Below are positions 7,057 through 14,059 of a stretch of DNA of 19,394 nt, one piece after another; position 1 is the first letter of the stretch, and every line of letters starts with the position of its first letter. The stretch is from positions 1 through 19,394 of the forward strand of contig CAMNNV010000006.1 in assembly GCA_946546075.1 (NCBI GenBank), read 5' to 3'. A model generated the notes under the pieces. That model did not search any database and was not told where the DNA came from. It saw nothing but the letters and a program-made list of their open reading frames with translations. Source of the stretch: an uncultured Bacillota bacterium. Lineage in GTDB: Bacteria; Bacillota; Clostridia; Peptostreptococcales; Anaerovoracaceae. Made by a program: the position numbers and the translations under genes.

Positions 7057-9197
7057 AGAATATACTGAGTATCATTATCCACGATTTCAAGCGGCTTACG
7101 GCAAGTGTCGTCGCCATCGTGATCCTGATGGGGATCTGCGTTGTTCCTTGCCTTTTCGCATGGTTCAATATCTTCTCTAACTGGGATCCATTCGAAAAAG
7201 AAGCGACGAGCAACTTCCAGATCGCTGTGGCCAATGAAGATGAAGGCGCAGAAATGCTGGGGCTGAACGTAAATGTCGGCGAAAAGGTCATGGATGTGCT
7301 GGGTTCCAACGATCAGGTGGGCTGGCAGTTCGTCTCTGACAAAGAGAAGGCCATCGAAGATGTCCGGGCCGGCCGCTGCTATGCAGCTGTTGTCATCCCT
7401 GACGATTTTACAAAGGATGTCCTGAGTCTCACCTCCGATGAACTGCAGCATCCGCAGATCCTTTTCTATGAAAACGATAAGACCAATGCCATCGCGCCGC
7501 GAATCACCAGTGAACTTCGCAAGATCCTCGAGGAAAAAGCCGATCAGGCATTCGTCGATACGTTGGGCAAGTACCTTACTGAAGCAGCATCTGCTGCAGA
7601 TGCCGCCGGTCTGGATCCGCAGTCTGCCTTCAGCGATCTGTCTACCAGACTGAACGATCTCAGTGCCAGCCTTGACGGAAGTCTCTCCATGGTCCGTGCT
7701 GCGACTGGTCTTTCGGCTGCCGCAAATGACCTGCTCGATGCTTCCCAGCAGCTGATCGGAAGCTCCGAAAACGCACTGGAGCTGGGCGAGAACCTGCTGG
7801 ATTCTGCGGAGGAGAAGATCCCGGAGAAGGTGGATACGACATCCATCAAAGATACGGTCAATAAACTGACAGCGGCACTTACCGCAGATGCGACGAAGCT
7901 GGAGACTGACCTCTCTGCCGCTAGCAAAGATATGAGTGCCTATAATGCATTCGCAGACAAAAAACTGAATGACACGATCGCTCTGACAGATAAGATGAAA
8001 ACCTCTGTCGACAATGCAGCATCAAAGCTGAAGAAACTCGACCTGACCGGTCTTGCCAGCCGCTTCGAAAAGATCTCGGGCAGACTGGGCAATATCTCCG
8101 ACAGACTGGGACAGCTTGAGCAGGCAGATGCATCAAACTGGGCCCAGATGCAGACGATCCTGAACGGTGTTCTGGGAGACCTCGATTACATCAAGTCGAA
8201 TGCTTCTTCCATCGAGAAGGATCTTACCGGCAAGCTGGATAAAAAGCTCAACGATGCAATCAAAGACAGCGAAAAGGCGATCTCACACGCACGGGAAGCC
8301 CTCGGTGATATATACGGCGATATGGACAGCCTCGAAAACGCTCTTGCCGGCTCAGAGAAATCCCTCAAGAGCCTGCAGGGAGGACTCGACGGGACACTGA
8401 AGACCATCGCCTCTTTGCAGACCGGCTGCAGAGATCTGGCTGACCTCTTCGATCGCTTCGCAGACAGCGATATGCTCGACGATATCAACCACCTGATGAC
8501 CAGTGATGTGGAGGTCATTGCCGAGAACCTGGCTGCACCGATCAAGATGGATACAGAAGCCGTCTTTCCGATCGACACCTTCGGATCGGTCATGGCTCCG
8601 TTCTACACCGTACTGGCACAGTGGATCGGCGCACTCCTTGCTGCCGTTATGATCCATGTACAGGTAAAACGCAAAGAAAAATGGGGTGATCTGACGGTTC
8701 GCGAGAAGTTCTTCGGACGTTTCCGACTTTTCCTGATCATCGGACTGCTGCAGGCACTGCTCGTCTCTTTGGGCGACCTGCTCTACGTCGGCATCTATTG
8801 CGTGCATCCTGTCCTGTTCGTACTGGCAGCATGCGTGATCGGCGTTGTCTTCGTCACCATTATCTATTCTCTCGTGTTCGCACTGGAGAATATCGGTCTC
8901 GCACTCAGCGTCATCATCATGATCATACAGGTGACCGGCGCAGGCGGCCTCTACCCTGTGGAGGTATTGCCGCCGATCTTCCAGAAGATATTTGCATTCA
9001 TGCCGTTCCAGTACGCGATCAATGCTTTGCGTGAATGTGTGGGCGGCACCTACGGAATGACCTTCCTGAAATGTCTGGGCATCCTGGCTCTCTTCGGACT
9101 GGGCGCAGCCATTTTCGGTCTCCTGGCCCATAAGCCAATGAACGGAATGATCGAGAAAGTCAACGAAAGCAAGAATGAAAGCGAAATCATGCTTTAA
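7053..9197 (+). CDS. YhgE/Pip-family membrane protein with large coiled-coil ectodomain (second copy)
   Basis: A 714-residue paralogue of the first gene of the operon, with the same plan. There is one N-terminal helix (17-38) followed by LFAWFNIFSNWDPFEKEATS, a long predicted extracytoplasmic helical region (about 45-510; regular heptad-like stretches at 190-250 and 330-450), and a C-terminal multi-helix domain from about 516. Conserved blocks are MAPFYTVLAQWIGALLAA (514-531), FFGRFRLFLIIGLLQALL (553-570), GGLYPVEVLPPIFQKI (631-646) and FQYAINALREC (652-662). The C-terminal halves of the two copies are clearly alike while the ectodomains diverge, as expected for a heteromeric pair. AGGAGG lies 6 bases before the ATG, which overlaps the preceding stop by 4 nt. 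The gene ends 30 bases before a strong terminator. Confidence 0.9.
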   Translation: MKNILSIIIHDFKRLTASVVAIVILMGICVVPCLFAWFNIFSNWDPFEKEATSNFQIAVANEDEGAEMLGLNVNVGEKVMDVLGSNDQVGWQFVSDKEKAIEDVRAGRCYAAVVIPDDFTKDVLSLTSDELQHPQILFYENDKTNAIAPRITSELRKILEEKADQAFVDTLGKYLTEAASAADAAGLDPQSAFSDLSTRLNDLSASLDGSLSMVRAATGLSAAANDLLDASQQLIGSSENALELGENLLDSAEEKIPEKVDTTSIKDTVNKLTAALTADATKLETDLSAASKDMSAYNAFADKKLNDTIALTDKMKTSVDNAASKLKKLDLTGLASRFEKISGRLGNISDRLGQLEQADASNWAQMQTILNGVLGDLDYIKSNASSIEKDLTGKLDKKLNDAIKDSEKAISHAREALGDIYGDMDSLENALAGSEKSLKSLQGGLDGTLKTIASLQTGCRDLADLFDRFADSDMLDDINHLMTSDVEVIAENLAAPIKMDTEAVFPIDTFGSVMAPFYTVLAQWIGALLAAVMIHVQVKRKEKWGDLTVREKFFGRFRLFLIIGLLQALLVSLGDLLYVGIYCVHPVLFVLAACVIGVVFVTIIYSLVFALENIGLALSVIIMIIQVTGAGGLYPVEVLPPIFQKIFAFMPFQYAINALRECVGGTYGMTFLKCLGILALFGLGAAIFGLLAHKPMNGMIEKVNESKNESEIML

Positions 9198-9227
9198 ACA
9201 GGAGATGTGTTACCTACCAAGAAGAAT

Positions 9228-9276
9228 AGCGCTCTGAAACACGTCTCGTAAGACGCGCCCAGAGCGCTCTTTTTTT
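9228..9276 (+). terminator. Rho-independent terminator of the YhgE operon
   Basis: Outer stem AGCGCTCTG (9228-9236) with CAGAGCGCT (9260-9268); inner stem CGTCT/AGACG (9242-9246 and 9251-9255); then C and seven T residues (9270-9276). The T run overlaps the stop codon of the convergent dusB gene. On the minus strand the hairpin lacks a good T run but may still slow dusB transcripts. Confidence 0.9.
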
Positions 9277-10249
9277 ATCTTTCCTGACGAAACTCTTTCA
9301 AAAGTCCGATCAGTTCTTCTCTGTCTGTTACCCGGTTGGTGGCCCGCCTGATGGCTGCTGCGCCCTTCAGGCCTTTGACATACCATCCGATGTGCTTTCG
9401 GATCTCCCGCACGGCGATATCCTCACCCTTATCTGCGCAGATCATCTCGAAGTGCCGCATCAGCATATCCACCCGCTCGCTGCGGCCGGGGCTTTCCCAG
9501 ATACCTTTTTCTTCCCAAAGGTGTCTGCATTCTTCGAATATCCACGGATTTCCCAAAGCGCCGCGTGCAATCATGACGCCGTCGCAGCCCGTCTGCTCCA
9601 TCATGCGCATGGCATCGGCACCTGACATGACGTCGCCGTTTCCGATCACGGGAATGTCGAGGGCCTTCTTCACTTCTGCGATGACGTCCCAGTTGGCTTT
9701 GCCTTCGTAGTACTGTTCTCTCGTCCTTCCGTGCACCGTCACCGCGGACGCGCCGGCAGCCTGCGCAGCCTTTGCAGTCTCTACGGCCGTATTCTCGCCT
9801 CTTGCGAAGCCCATTCGGATCTTGACGGTCACCGGTTTTTTTGCTTCCCTGACCATGGCGCTGATCACGTCGTAGAGGACATCCGGCTCCTTGAGGAGGG
9901 CTGAACCCTCGCCGTTCTTGACCACCTTTGGCACCGGACAGCCGCAGTTGAGATCGAAGACTACGTTATCTTCGTCGTTCAGTTCCTTCACGGCATGGGC
10001 CAGGATCTCAGGTTCTCTGCCGAAGAGCTGGAAGCCCGTTCTTTCGCCGGGCACCGTCTCCAGGAGTTTGCGGCTCTTGCGGTCGCCGTACCAGAGGCCC
10101 TTCGCGCTTACCATCTCCGTAAATGTCAAAGAAGCCCCGTGCTCAGCACAAAGGCTCCTCATACTTTTATCGCTTATTCCCGCCAGTGGCGCGAGGAAAA
10201 ATGGTGCATCAAAGGAAAGATTACCTATCGTAAGTTTCTGATCGATCAT
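9275..10249 (-). CDS. dusB: tRNA-dihydrouridine synthase B
   Basis: A 324-residue FMN-dependent enzyme that reduces uridine to dihydrouridine in the D-loop of tRNA, using NAD(P)H. Family marks in order: FFLAPLAGISD (17-27); LNCGCPVPKVV (100-110) with the catalytic proton donor Cys104; KIRMGF with Lys143; HGRTREQYY (173-181), FMN-binding; NGDVMSG (204-210); ARGALGNPWIF (228-238). The C-terminal helical tRNA-binding domain contains EIRKHIGWYVKGLKGAAAIR. Length matches DusB. The ATG overlaps the stop of coaX as ATGA, with AGGAGATGG upstream, so it is the last gene of that transcript. Such pairing of coaX or other housekeeping genes with dusB is common in Firmicutes. The stop codon lies in the T run of the opposing terminator. 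Confidence 0.95.
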   Translation of the reverse strand: MIDQKLTIGNLSFDAPFFLAPLAGISDKSMRSLCAEHGASLTFTEMVSAKGLWYGDRKSRKLLETVPGERTGFQLFGREPEILAHAVKELNDEDNVVFDLNCGCPVPKVVKNGEGSALLKEPDVLYDVISAMVREAKKPVTVKIRMGFARGENTAVETAKAAQAAGASAVTVHGRTREQYYEGKANWDVIAEVKKALDIPVIGNGDVMSGADAMRMMEQTGCDGVMIARGALGNPWIFEECRHLWEEKGIWESPGRSERVDMLMRHFEMICADKGEDIAVREIRKHIGWYVKGLKGAAAIRRATNRVTDREELIGLLKEFRQER

Positions 10250-11079
10250 TCCATCTCCTCACTCCTGCATGGCTCAGAATCGTGTTTTCTCAGTTTCTTG
10301 TTTTTATCGTAAATGAGTTTCAGGCCTTCGAGGGTCAGCATCTTGTCGACGTGATCGATGCTGTCTGTTCCCTGTGCGATCATGGCCGCCAGACCGCCTG
10401 TTGCGATGACTTTGACTTCCATGTCGGGATCGCCGCAGTACTCCCGGAGTTCCTGCTTCATTTTTCTTACGATATAGTCCACCATTCCCATGTGTCCGTA
10501 GACTAATCCGGACTGCATGCTGGTAGCTGTATTTCTGTTGATCACTCTGCCCGGCTCTTCCAGTTCGACCTTAGGAAGCTTCGAAGTTTTCTCGAACAAT
10601 GCTTCCGACGAGATCTTGAGTCCCGGAGCGATGGTTCCGCCGATGTACTCGGCTTTCGCGGTTACCGCGCAGAATGTGGTCGCTGTACCGAAGTCGATGA
10701 CGATCAGTGCGCCGCCGTATTTCGCGTGGGCTGCTACAGCATTGACGATCCTGTCTGCACCCACCTGTTTCGGGTTGTCGTACTTGACCACGAGGCCGGT
10801 CTTGATTCCCGGGCCTATTACGATAGCCTTTCTGTGAAAATACTTCATGCATAAATGCTGAAGCGTGTAAAGGACGGACGGTACTACCGTTGAAATGATG
10901 ACATCCTTTACCTGTGACATATCGAGTCCTTCATACCTAAAGAGCTGTCCTACGATCATGCCGTACTCATCGGCACTCTTCTTATTATCCGTTTCCAGTC
11001 TCCAGTTGGTAATCATCCTGCCGTTCTCGAATACTCCGAGAACGATGTTTGAGTTTCCTACATCAAATGCCAGTAGCAT
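10246..11079 (-). CDS. coaX: Type III pantothenate kinase
   Basis: A 277-residue enzyme of the ASKHA fold that phosphorylates pantothenate, the first step of coenzyme A synthesis. Seen: DVGNSN (6-11), the phosphate-binding start; VGADR (106-110) with the catalytic Asp109; DFGTATTF (129-136); GGTIAPGL (147-154). The family normally needs a monovalent cation and is not inhibited by CoA. It carries a short charged C-terminal tail (about residues 260-277) beyond the conserved fold. The ATG has AGGAGA 7 bases upstream. It follows the biotin carrier gene by 118 bases, in which a GC-rich hairpin lies, and overlaps dusB by 4 nt. A CoA-synthesis gene beside acyl-CoA decarboxylase genes may be functional or chance. 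Confidence 0.96.
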   Translation of the reverse strand: MLLAFDVGNSNIVLGVFENGRMITNWRLETDNKKSADEYGMIVGQLFRYEGLDMSQVKDVIISTVVPSVLYTLQHLCMKYFHRKAIVIGPGIKTGLVVKYDNPKQVGADRIVNAVAAHAKYGGALIVIDFGTATTFCAVTAKAEYIGGTIAPGLKISSEALFEKTSKLPKVELEEPGRVINRNTATSMQSGLVYGHMGMVDYIVRKMKQELREYCGDPDMEVKVIATGGLAAMIAQGTDSIDHVDKMLTLEGLKLIYDKNKKLRKHDSEPCRSEEME

Positions 11080-11129
11080 GGTTTTCTCCTTTTGCTCTGC
11101 TCTTTTAACTGAGGATGCTTCTTATTGCG

Positions 11130-11164
11130 CCACAATGGGCGGCCCCTCAGGACCGCCCAAGTGG
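11130..11164 (-). other. GC-rich hairpin between biotin carrier gene and coaX
   Basis: CCAC (11130-11133) with GTGG (11161-11164), then GGGCGG (11137-11142) with CCGCCC (11153-11158), form a stem interrupted by a small internal loop. There is no T run on either strand, so it is not a standard terminator. It may protect the upstream mRNA end, attenuate coaX/dusB expression, or mark a processing site. Confidence 0.55.
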
Positions 11165-11197
11165 AACATTTATGTTAGATCCAAAATACTTACTATA

Positions 11198-11602
11198 CTA
11201 TACGAGAGTTACCAGAACGTCGCCTGAGTTTACGGATGAACCCTTAGCTGCAGGGATCGTGTCTACAGTACCTGCTGAAGGTGCCTGGATCTCGTTTTCC
11301 ATCTTCATTGCTTCGAGGATTACGAGTACGTCGCCAGCGTTTACTGCCTGACCCGGAGTTACCTTAACGTCCAGAACTGTACCAGGCATTGGAGCTGTTA
11401 CGGAAGTTGCGCCTGCTGCTGGAGCCTTGGCAGGTGCTGCTGCTGGAGCTGGAGCTGGTGCAGGTGCTGCTGCCGGAGCTGGTGCAGGTGCTGGTGCTGC
11501 TGCTGGAGCTGGTGCAGGTGCTGCTGCTGGAGCTGCGCCGCCAACTTCTTCTACTTCTACTGAATATGTTGTTCCGTTTACAGTGATGTTGTAAGTCTTC
11601 AT
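11198..11602 (-). CDS. mmdC: Biotin carboxyl carrier protein, decarboxylase gamma subunit type
   Basis: A 134-residue protein that carries CO2 on biotin between the carboxyltransferase and other subunits. Residues 1-20 form a short leader, MKTYNITVNGTTYSVEVEEV, typical of this family. Residues 23-62 are an almost pure Ala/Pro flexible linker with a 10-residue period. Residues 66-134 are the biotinyl domain with EAMKMEN (97-103); Lys100 is the biotinylation site, and the Gly/Pro turns (MPGTV, TPGQAV) are intact. AAAGGAAT precedes the ATG. It follows the OadG-like gene by 47 bases. The arrangement alpha, delta, gamma matches methylmalonyl-CoA (mmdADC) and related decarboxylases; glutaconyl-CoA decarboxylase or another acyl-CoA substrate is possible. 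The symbol is by position and similarity, not by proof of substrate. Confidence 0.9.
   Translation of the reverse strand: MKTYNITVNGTTYSVEVEEVGGAAPAAAPAPAPAAAPAPAPAPAAAPAPAPAPAAAPAKAPAAGATSVTAPMPGTVLDVKVTPGQAVNAGDVLVILEAMKMENEIQAPSAGTVDTIPAAKGSSVNSGDVLVTLV
11417..11536 (-). repeat. Ala/Pro-coding 30-bp tandem repeat in the biotin carrier gene
   Basis: The linker codes for about four degenerate copies of a 10-residue unit close to APAPAPAAAP, so the DNA repeats with a 30-bp period built of GCT, GCA and CCA codons. Copy number changes would stay in frame. Linkers of this sort are normal in the family, but length varies and this stretch is prone to slippage and assembly error. Confidence 0.8.
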
Positions 11603-11649
11603 ATCTTGATTCCTTTCACTTAACTATATGATATATGTATTTAATATCC

Positions 11650-12102
11650 TTACATTCTTCTGGTGTCGATCACGTCGTCCCTTGCTGCATCCATCCAAAG
11701 GGTGGTGTTGCTAGGGATTCTTCTGATCTTGCGTACTACCAGATTGTTCGGTATGCCGCTGCCTTCGTATGCCGCTATCGCAGCCGCGATGACCGCAGGC
11801 AGTGCATCTTCTCCTGCTGCAATGGCAGCTGCTATGATTGCTGCCTGCACTTCATCATCTGCAGAAGCTACGCTCTTCGCTTCTGCTGCAGGTGCCGGAG
11901 CAGCCTTAGTCTTAGGAGCCTTCTCTCTGTTCGCGAGACCCATTGCCTTGCCCATTACGGTAATGAATGCCCATAATATGCAAAGCACCAGGAATGTTAC
12001 ACCTAATCCCATCAGCATCGTGATGGTAGATGCAAGCATCTTCTCCCCGAAACTCAGAGCATGCATAGTCTCCGGATTCGTGAATTGTTCCATCAAACTC
12101 AT
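11650..12102 (-). CDS. mmdD: OadG-family small membrane subunit of a sodium-pump decarboxylase
   Basis: A 150-residue protein with one membrane helix (about 23-49, containing MLMGLGVTFLVLCILWAF), then an Ala/Pro/Lys-rich linker (60-80). A C-terminal block follows, AIIAAAIAAG plus VVRKIRRI and a final W-M-D-A-A-R-x-D segment, typical of the delta/gamma subunits of methylmalonyl-CoA, glutaconyl-CoA and oxaloacetate decarboxylases. This subunit holds the carboxyltransferase to the membrane part and aids assembly. The ATG at 12102 has AGGAGGTGG upstream; that site overlaps the stop of the carboxyltransferase gene, so the two are translationally linked. The membrane beta subunit that should contact it is not in the window. 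Confidence 0.88.
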   Translation of the reverse strand: MSLMEQFTNPETMHALSFGEKMLASTITMLMGLGVTFLVLCILWAFITVMGKAMGLANREKAPKTKAAPAPAAEAKSVASADDEVQAAIIAAAIAAGEDALPAVIAAAIAAYEGSGIPNNLVVRKIRRIPSNTTLWMDAARDDVIDTRRM

Positions 12103-12113
12103 TATGCCACCTC

Positions 12114-13661
12114 CTAAAGCGGAATATTACCGTGCTTCTTAGCTGGTAATGATTCTCTCTTAGTTGCTAACATATCCAGAGCTCCTGCAACCTTCTGTCT
12201 TGTAGTTGCCGGTTCGATAACATCTTCTACATATCCGAGTGCTGCTGCAACGTAAGGGTTATTGAATGTCTCTTCATACTCGTCGATCTTCTGCTGTCTT
12301 ACTGCGATAGGATCGTCTGCAGCCTTGATCTCCTTCTTGACGGAGGAAATGATATTAACTGCACCGGAAGCTCCCATTACAGCGATCTGAGCAGATGGCC
12401 ATGCCATTACGATATCTGCGCCCAGTTCTTTGTTACACATTCCGATGTAAGCACCACCGTATGCCTTTCTCAGGATAACTGTGATCTTAGGAACGGTAGC
12501 TTCGCAGTATGCGTAAAGCATCTTAGCACCATGTCTGATGATGCCGCCGAATTCCTGGTCTGTTCCAGGCAGGAATCCAGGAACGTCTTCTATTGTAAGA
12601 AGCGGAATATTGAAGCAGTCGCATCTTCTGATGAATCTTGCAGCCTTATCGGAAGCGTTGATGTCGAGGCATCCTGCTCCGAACTTAGGCTGGTTAGCGA
12701 TAACACCGACGCACTGTCCGTCTATTCTAATGAAGCAAGTGATCATGTTCTTAGCATAGTGCGGCATAACATCGAGGATCTTGCCGTCATCTGCCAGAGC
12801 CTTGACTACTTCATACATGTCATAAGCTTTGTTAGGGTTGTCAGGGATGATCTCGTTGAGTTCAGGGATCATTCTGTTGACATCGTCATTCGTAGGGATG
12901 ATAGGAGCTGACTCCATGTTGTTTGATGGCAGATAGCTCAGCAGTTCTCTAACCTGCATGAGAGTATCTTCATCATCCTTGCCAACGAAGTGTGCTACAC
13001 CACTGATGGTGTTGTGAGTCATAGCACCGCCCAGCTTCTCAGCCGTTACTTCTTCACCTGTTACCGTCTTGATAACGGCAGGACCTGTGATGAACATCTG
13101 GCTTGTCTTGTCAACCATGAATACAAAGTCAGTGATCGCAGGTGAGTATACAGCGCCGCCTGCGCAAGGTCCCATGATTACTGAGATCTGCGGAATAACG
13201 CCTGATGAGATCGTGTTGTTGAAGAAGATCTTACCAAATCCGGAAAGAGCTGCTACACCTTCTTCAACTCTGGCACCACCTGAGTCCTGGAGTCCTACGC
13301 AAGGGCATCCCATCTTCAGTGCCATCTCCTGTACCTTGACGATCTTGTTAGCGTGGTATTCACCGAGTGAACCGCCGCTAACGGTGAAGTCCTGTGCGAA
13401 TGCGAATACAAGTCTGCCGTCGATCTGGCCATAACCTGTAACTACACCATCGCCCGGCAGATCCTTGCCTGCCATGTCAAAGTTGACGCTTCTGTGCTTA
13501 ACAAACGCATCGATTTCTACGAAGCTGTTTGCGTCAAAAAGAATATCAAGTCTTTCTCTTGCTGTCAGCTTGCCTTTCGCATGCTGTGAATCGATTCTCT
13601 TCTGTCCTCCGCCCTGAGCAAGATGCTCTTTAATGTCGCGGAGTTGTTCAAGCTTACCCAT
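12114..13661 (-). CDS. mmdA: Acyl-CoA carboxyltransferase, methylmalonyl-CoA decarboxylase alpha-like
   Basis: A 515-residue crotonase-fold carboxyltransferase that moves a carboxyl group between an acyl-CoA and biotin. Seen: DSGGARVEEGV (126-136) and GPCAGGAVYSPA (164-175) in the N-terminal half; VPGFLPGTDQE (360-370), RKAYGGAY (399-406 region) and MGASGAVNII (429-438) in the C-terminal half. These glycine-rich turns form the two oxyanion holes. Length (about 510) fits MmdA or propionyl-CoA carboxylase beta and is shorter than the usual glutaconyl-CoA decarboxylase alpha (about 587). GGGAGGAAG precedes the ATG. It heads the transcript mmdA, OadG-like, biotin carrier. The OadG-type neighbour favours a membrane decarboxylase over an ATP-driven carboxylase, and no biotin carboxylase gene is present, but substrate remains an inference. 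Confidence 0.9.
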   Translation of the reverse strand: MGKLEQLRDIKEHLAQGGGQKRIDSQHAKGKLTARERLDILFDANSFVEIDAFVKHRSVNFDMAGKDLPGDGVVTGYGQIDGRLVFAFAQDFTVSGGSLGEYHANKIVKVQEMALKMGCPCVGLQDSGGARVEEGVAALSGFGKIFFNNTISSGVIPQISVIMGPCAGGAVYSPAITDFVFMVDKTSQMFITGPAVIKTVTGEEVTAEKLGGAMTHNTISGVAHFVGKDDEDTLMQVRELLSYLPSNNMESAPIIPTNDDVNRMIPELNEIIPDNPNKAYDMYEVVKALADDGKILDVMPHYAKNMITCFIRIDGQCVGVIANQPKFGAGCLDINASDKAARFIRRCDCFNIPLLTIEDVPGFLPGTDQEFGGIIRHGAKMLYAYCEATVPKITVILRKAYGGAYIGMCNKELGADIVMAWPSAQIAVMGASGAVNIISSVKKEIKAADDPIAVRQQKIDEYEETFNNPYVAAALGYVEDVIEPATTRQKVAGALDMLATKRESLPAKKHGNIPL

Positions 13662-13735
13662 TGTAATGCTTCCTCCCTTAATCTTGTTAGTATTTTGGAT
13701 GTCTAATTTACATACGTATATAAAATACCATAATT

Positions 13736-13764
13736 AATATATATTAAACCACCTTTTTTTGCAA
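13736..13764 (-). promoter_or_regulatory. Promoter of the mmdA transcript
   Basis: On the minus strand, TTGCAA (13764-13759), 17 bases, TATATT (13741-13736). Start would be near 13729, about 68 nt before the mmdA ATG. The surrounding DNA is AT-rich, so other -10 choices exist nearby (for example TATTTT further downstream). Confidence 0.6.
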
Positions 13765-13774
13765 CTTGTATTTG

Positions 13775-13784
13775 TTTGTATACA
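13775..13784. promoter_or_regulatory. TTTGTATACA site upstream of the mmdA promoter
   Basis: This GTATAC-centred imperfect palindrome lies 10 bp upstream of the -35 box of the mmdA promoter. A near-identical, perfect version lies at 13946-13957. The spacing and form resemble operators of GntR-type dimeric regulators, but no regulator gene is in the window. Confidence 0.4.
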
Positions 13785-13945
13785 TTATTCTTGAAGAAAC
13801 ACGCGCTCCCAAACCCGTTGAAAACACTTGCTTTGGGCAATTCACTCCTCTGACGCGCCCCATCTGCCGGCACCTTTTTTGAGCTTGATTTTAACTTACA
13901 CTAAACTATCATATTTTTTTGACAATTTCAGAGGCTTTTCGATTT
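13785..13945. other. Non-coding stretch between the two palindromes
   Basis: No credible gene, RNA or repeat is seen here. TTGACA at 13919-13924 on the plus strand looks like a -35 box but has no good -10 at 16-18 bp, and the only gene downstream on plus lies beyond the window scale of this gap. Several T runs make the DNA probably bent. Confidence 0.4.
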
Positions 13946-13957
13946 TTTGTATACAAA
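13946..13957. promoter_or_regulatory. Perfect palindrome TTTGTATACAAA
   Basis: A 12-bp perfect palindrome matching ten bases of the site at 13775-13784. Centre-to-centre distance is about 171 bp, compatible with DNA looping by a regulator bound at both. It is about 45 bp from the glnQ terminator hairpin, so it is unlikely to serve the glnQ operon. Confidence 0.45.
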
Positions 13958-14001
13958 GCATGCACGGTGATGATTTCTGCCGCGCGCTGTGTTCAGCACC
14001 T

Positions 14002-14035
14002 AAAAAAGCACCTCCGGATCTGCTCCGATGGTGCT
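14002..14035 (-). terminator. Terminator of the amino-acid ABC transporter operon
   Basis: On the minus strand AGCACC (14035-14030) pairs with GGTGCT (14012-14007), and the inner CGGA pairs with TCCG around a 5-nt loop. Six T residues follow (14007-14002, overlapping the last stem pair). It lies 24 bases past the glnQ stop. On the plus strand the hairpin is followed by TTCTT, so weak bidirectional action is possible. Confidence 0.85.
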
Positions 14036-14059
14036 TTCTTATGATCTTGTATATTGGCC

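Noticed and set aside
8352..9131. A 259-codon open frame on the minus strand inside the second YhgE gene
   Set aside because: It is antisense to a clear membrane domain, has a composition rich in His, Asp and Glu from complementing hydrophobic codons, and has no ribosome site. It is a shadow of the coding strand, as are the frames at 5873-6436 and 6831-7451.
4490..9197. Type VII secretion locus
   Set aside because: YhgE proteins are related to EsaA, but no EssC-type ATPase, WXG100, EsaB or LXG toxin gene is in the window.
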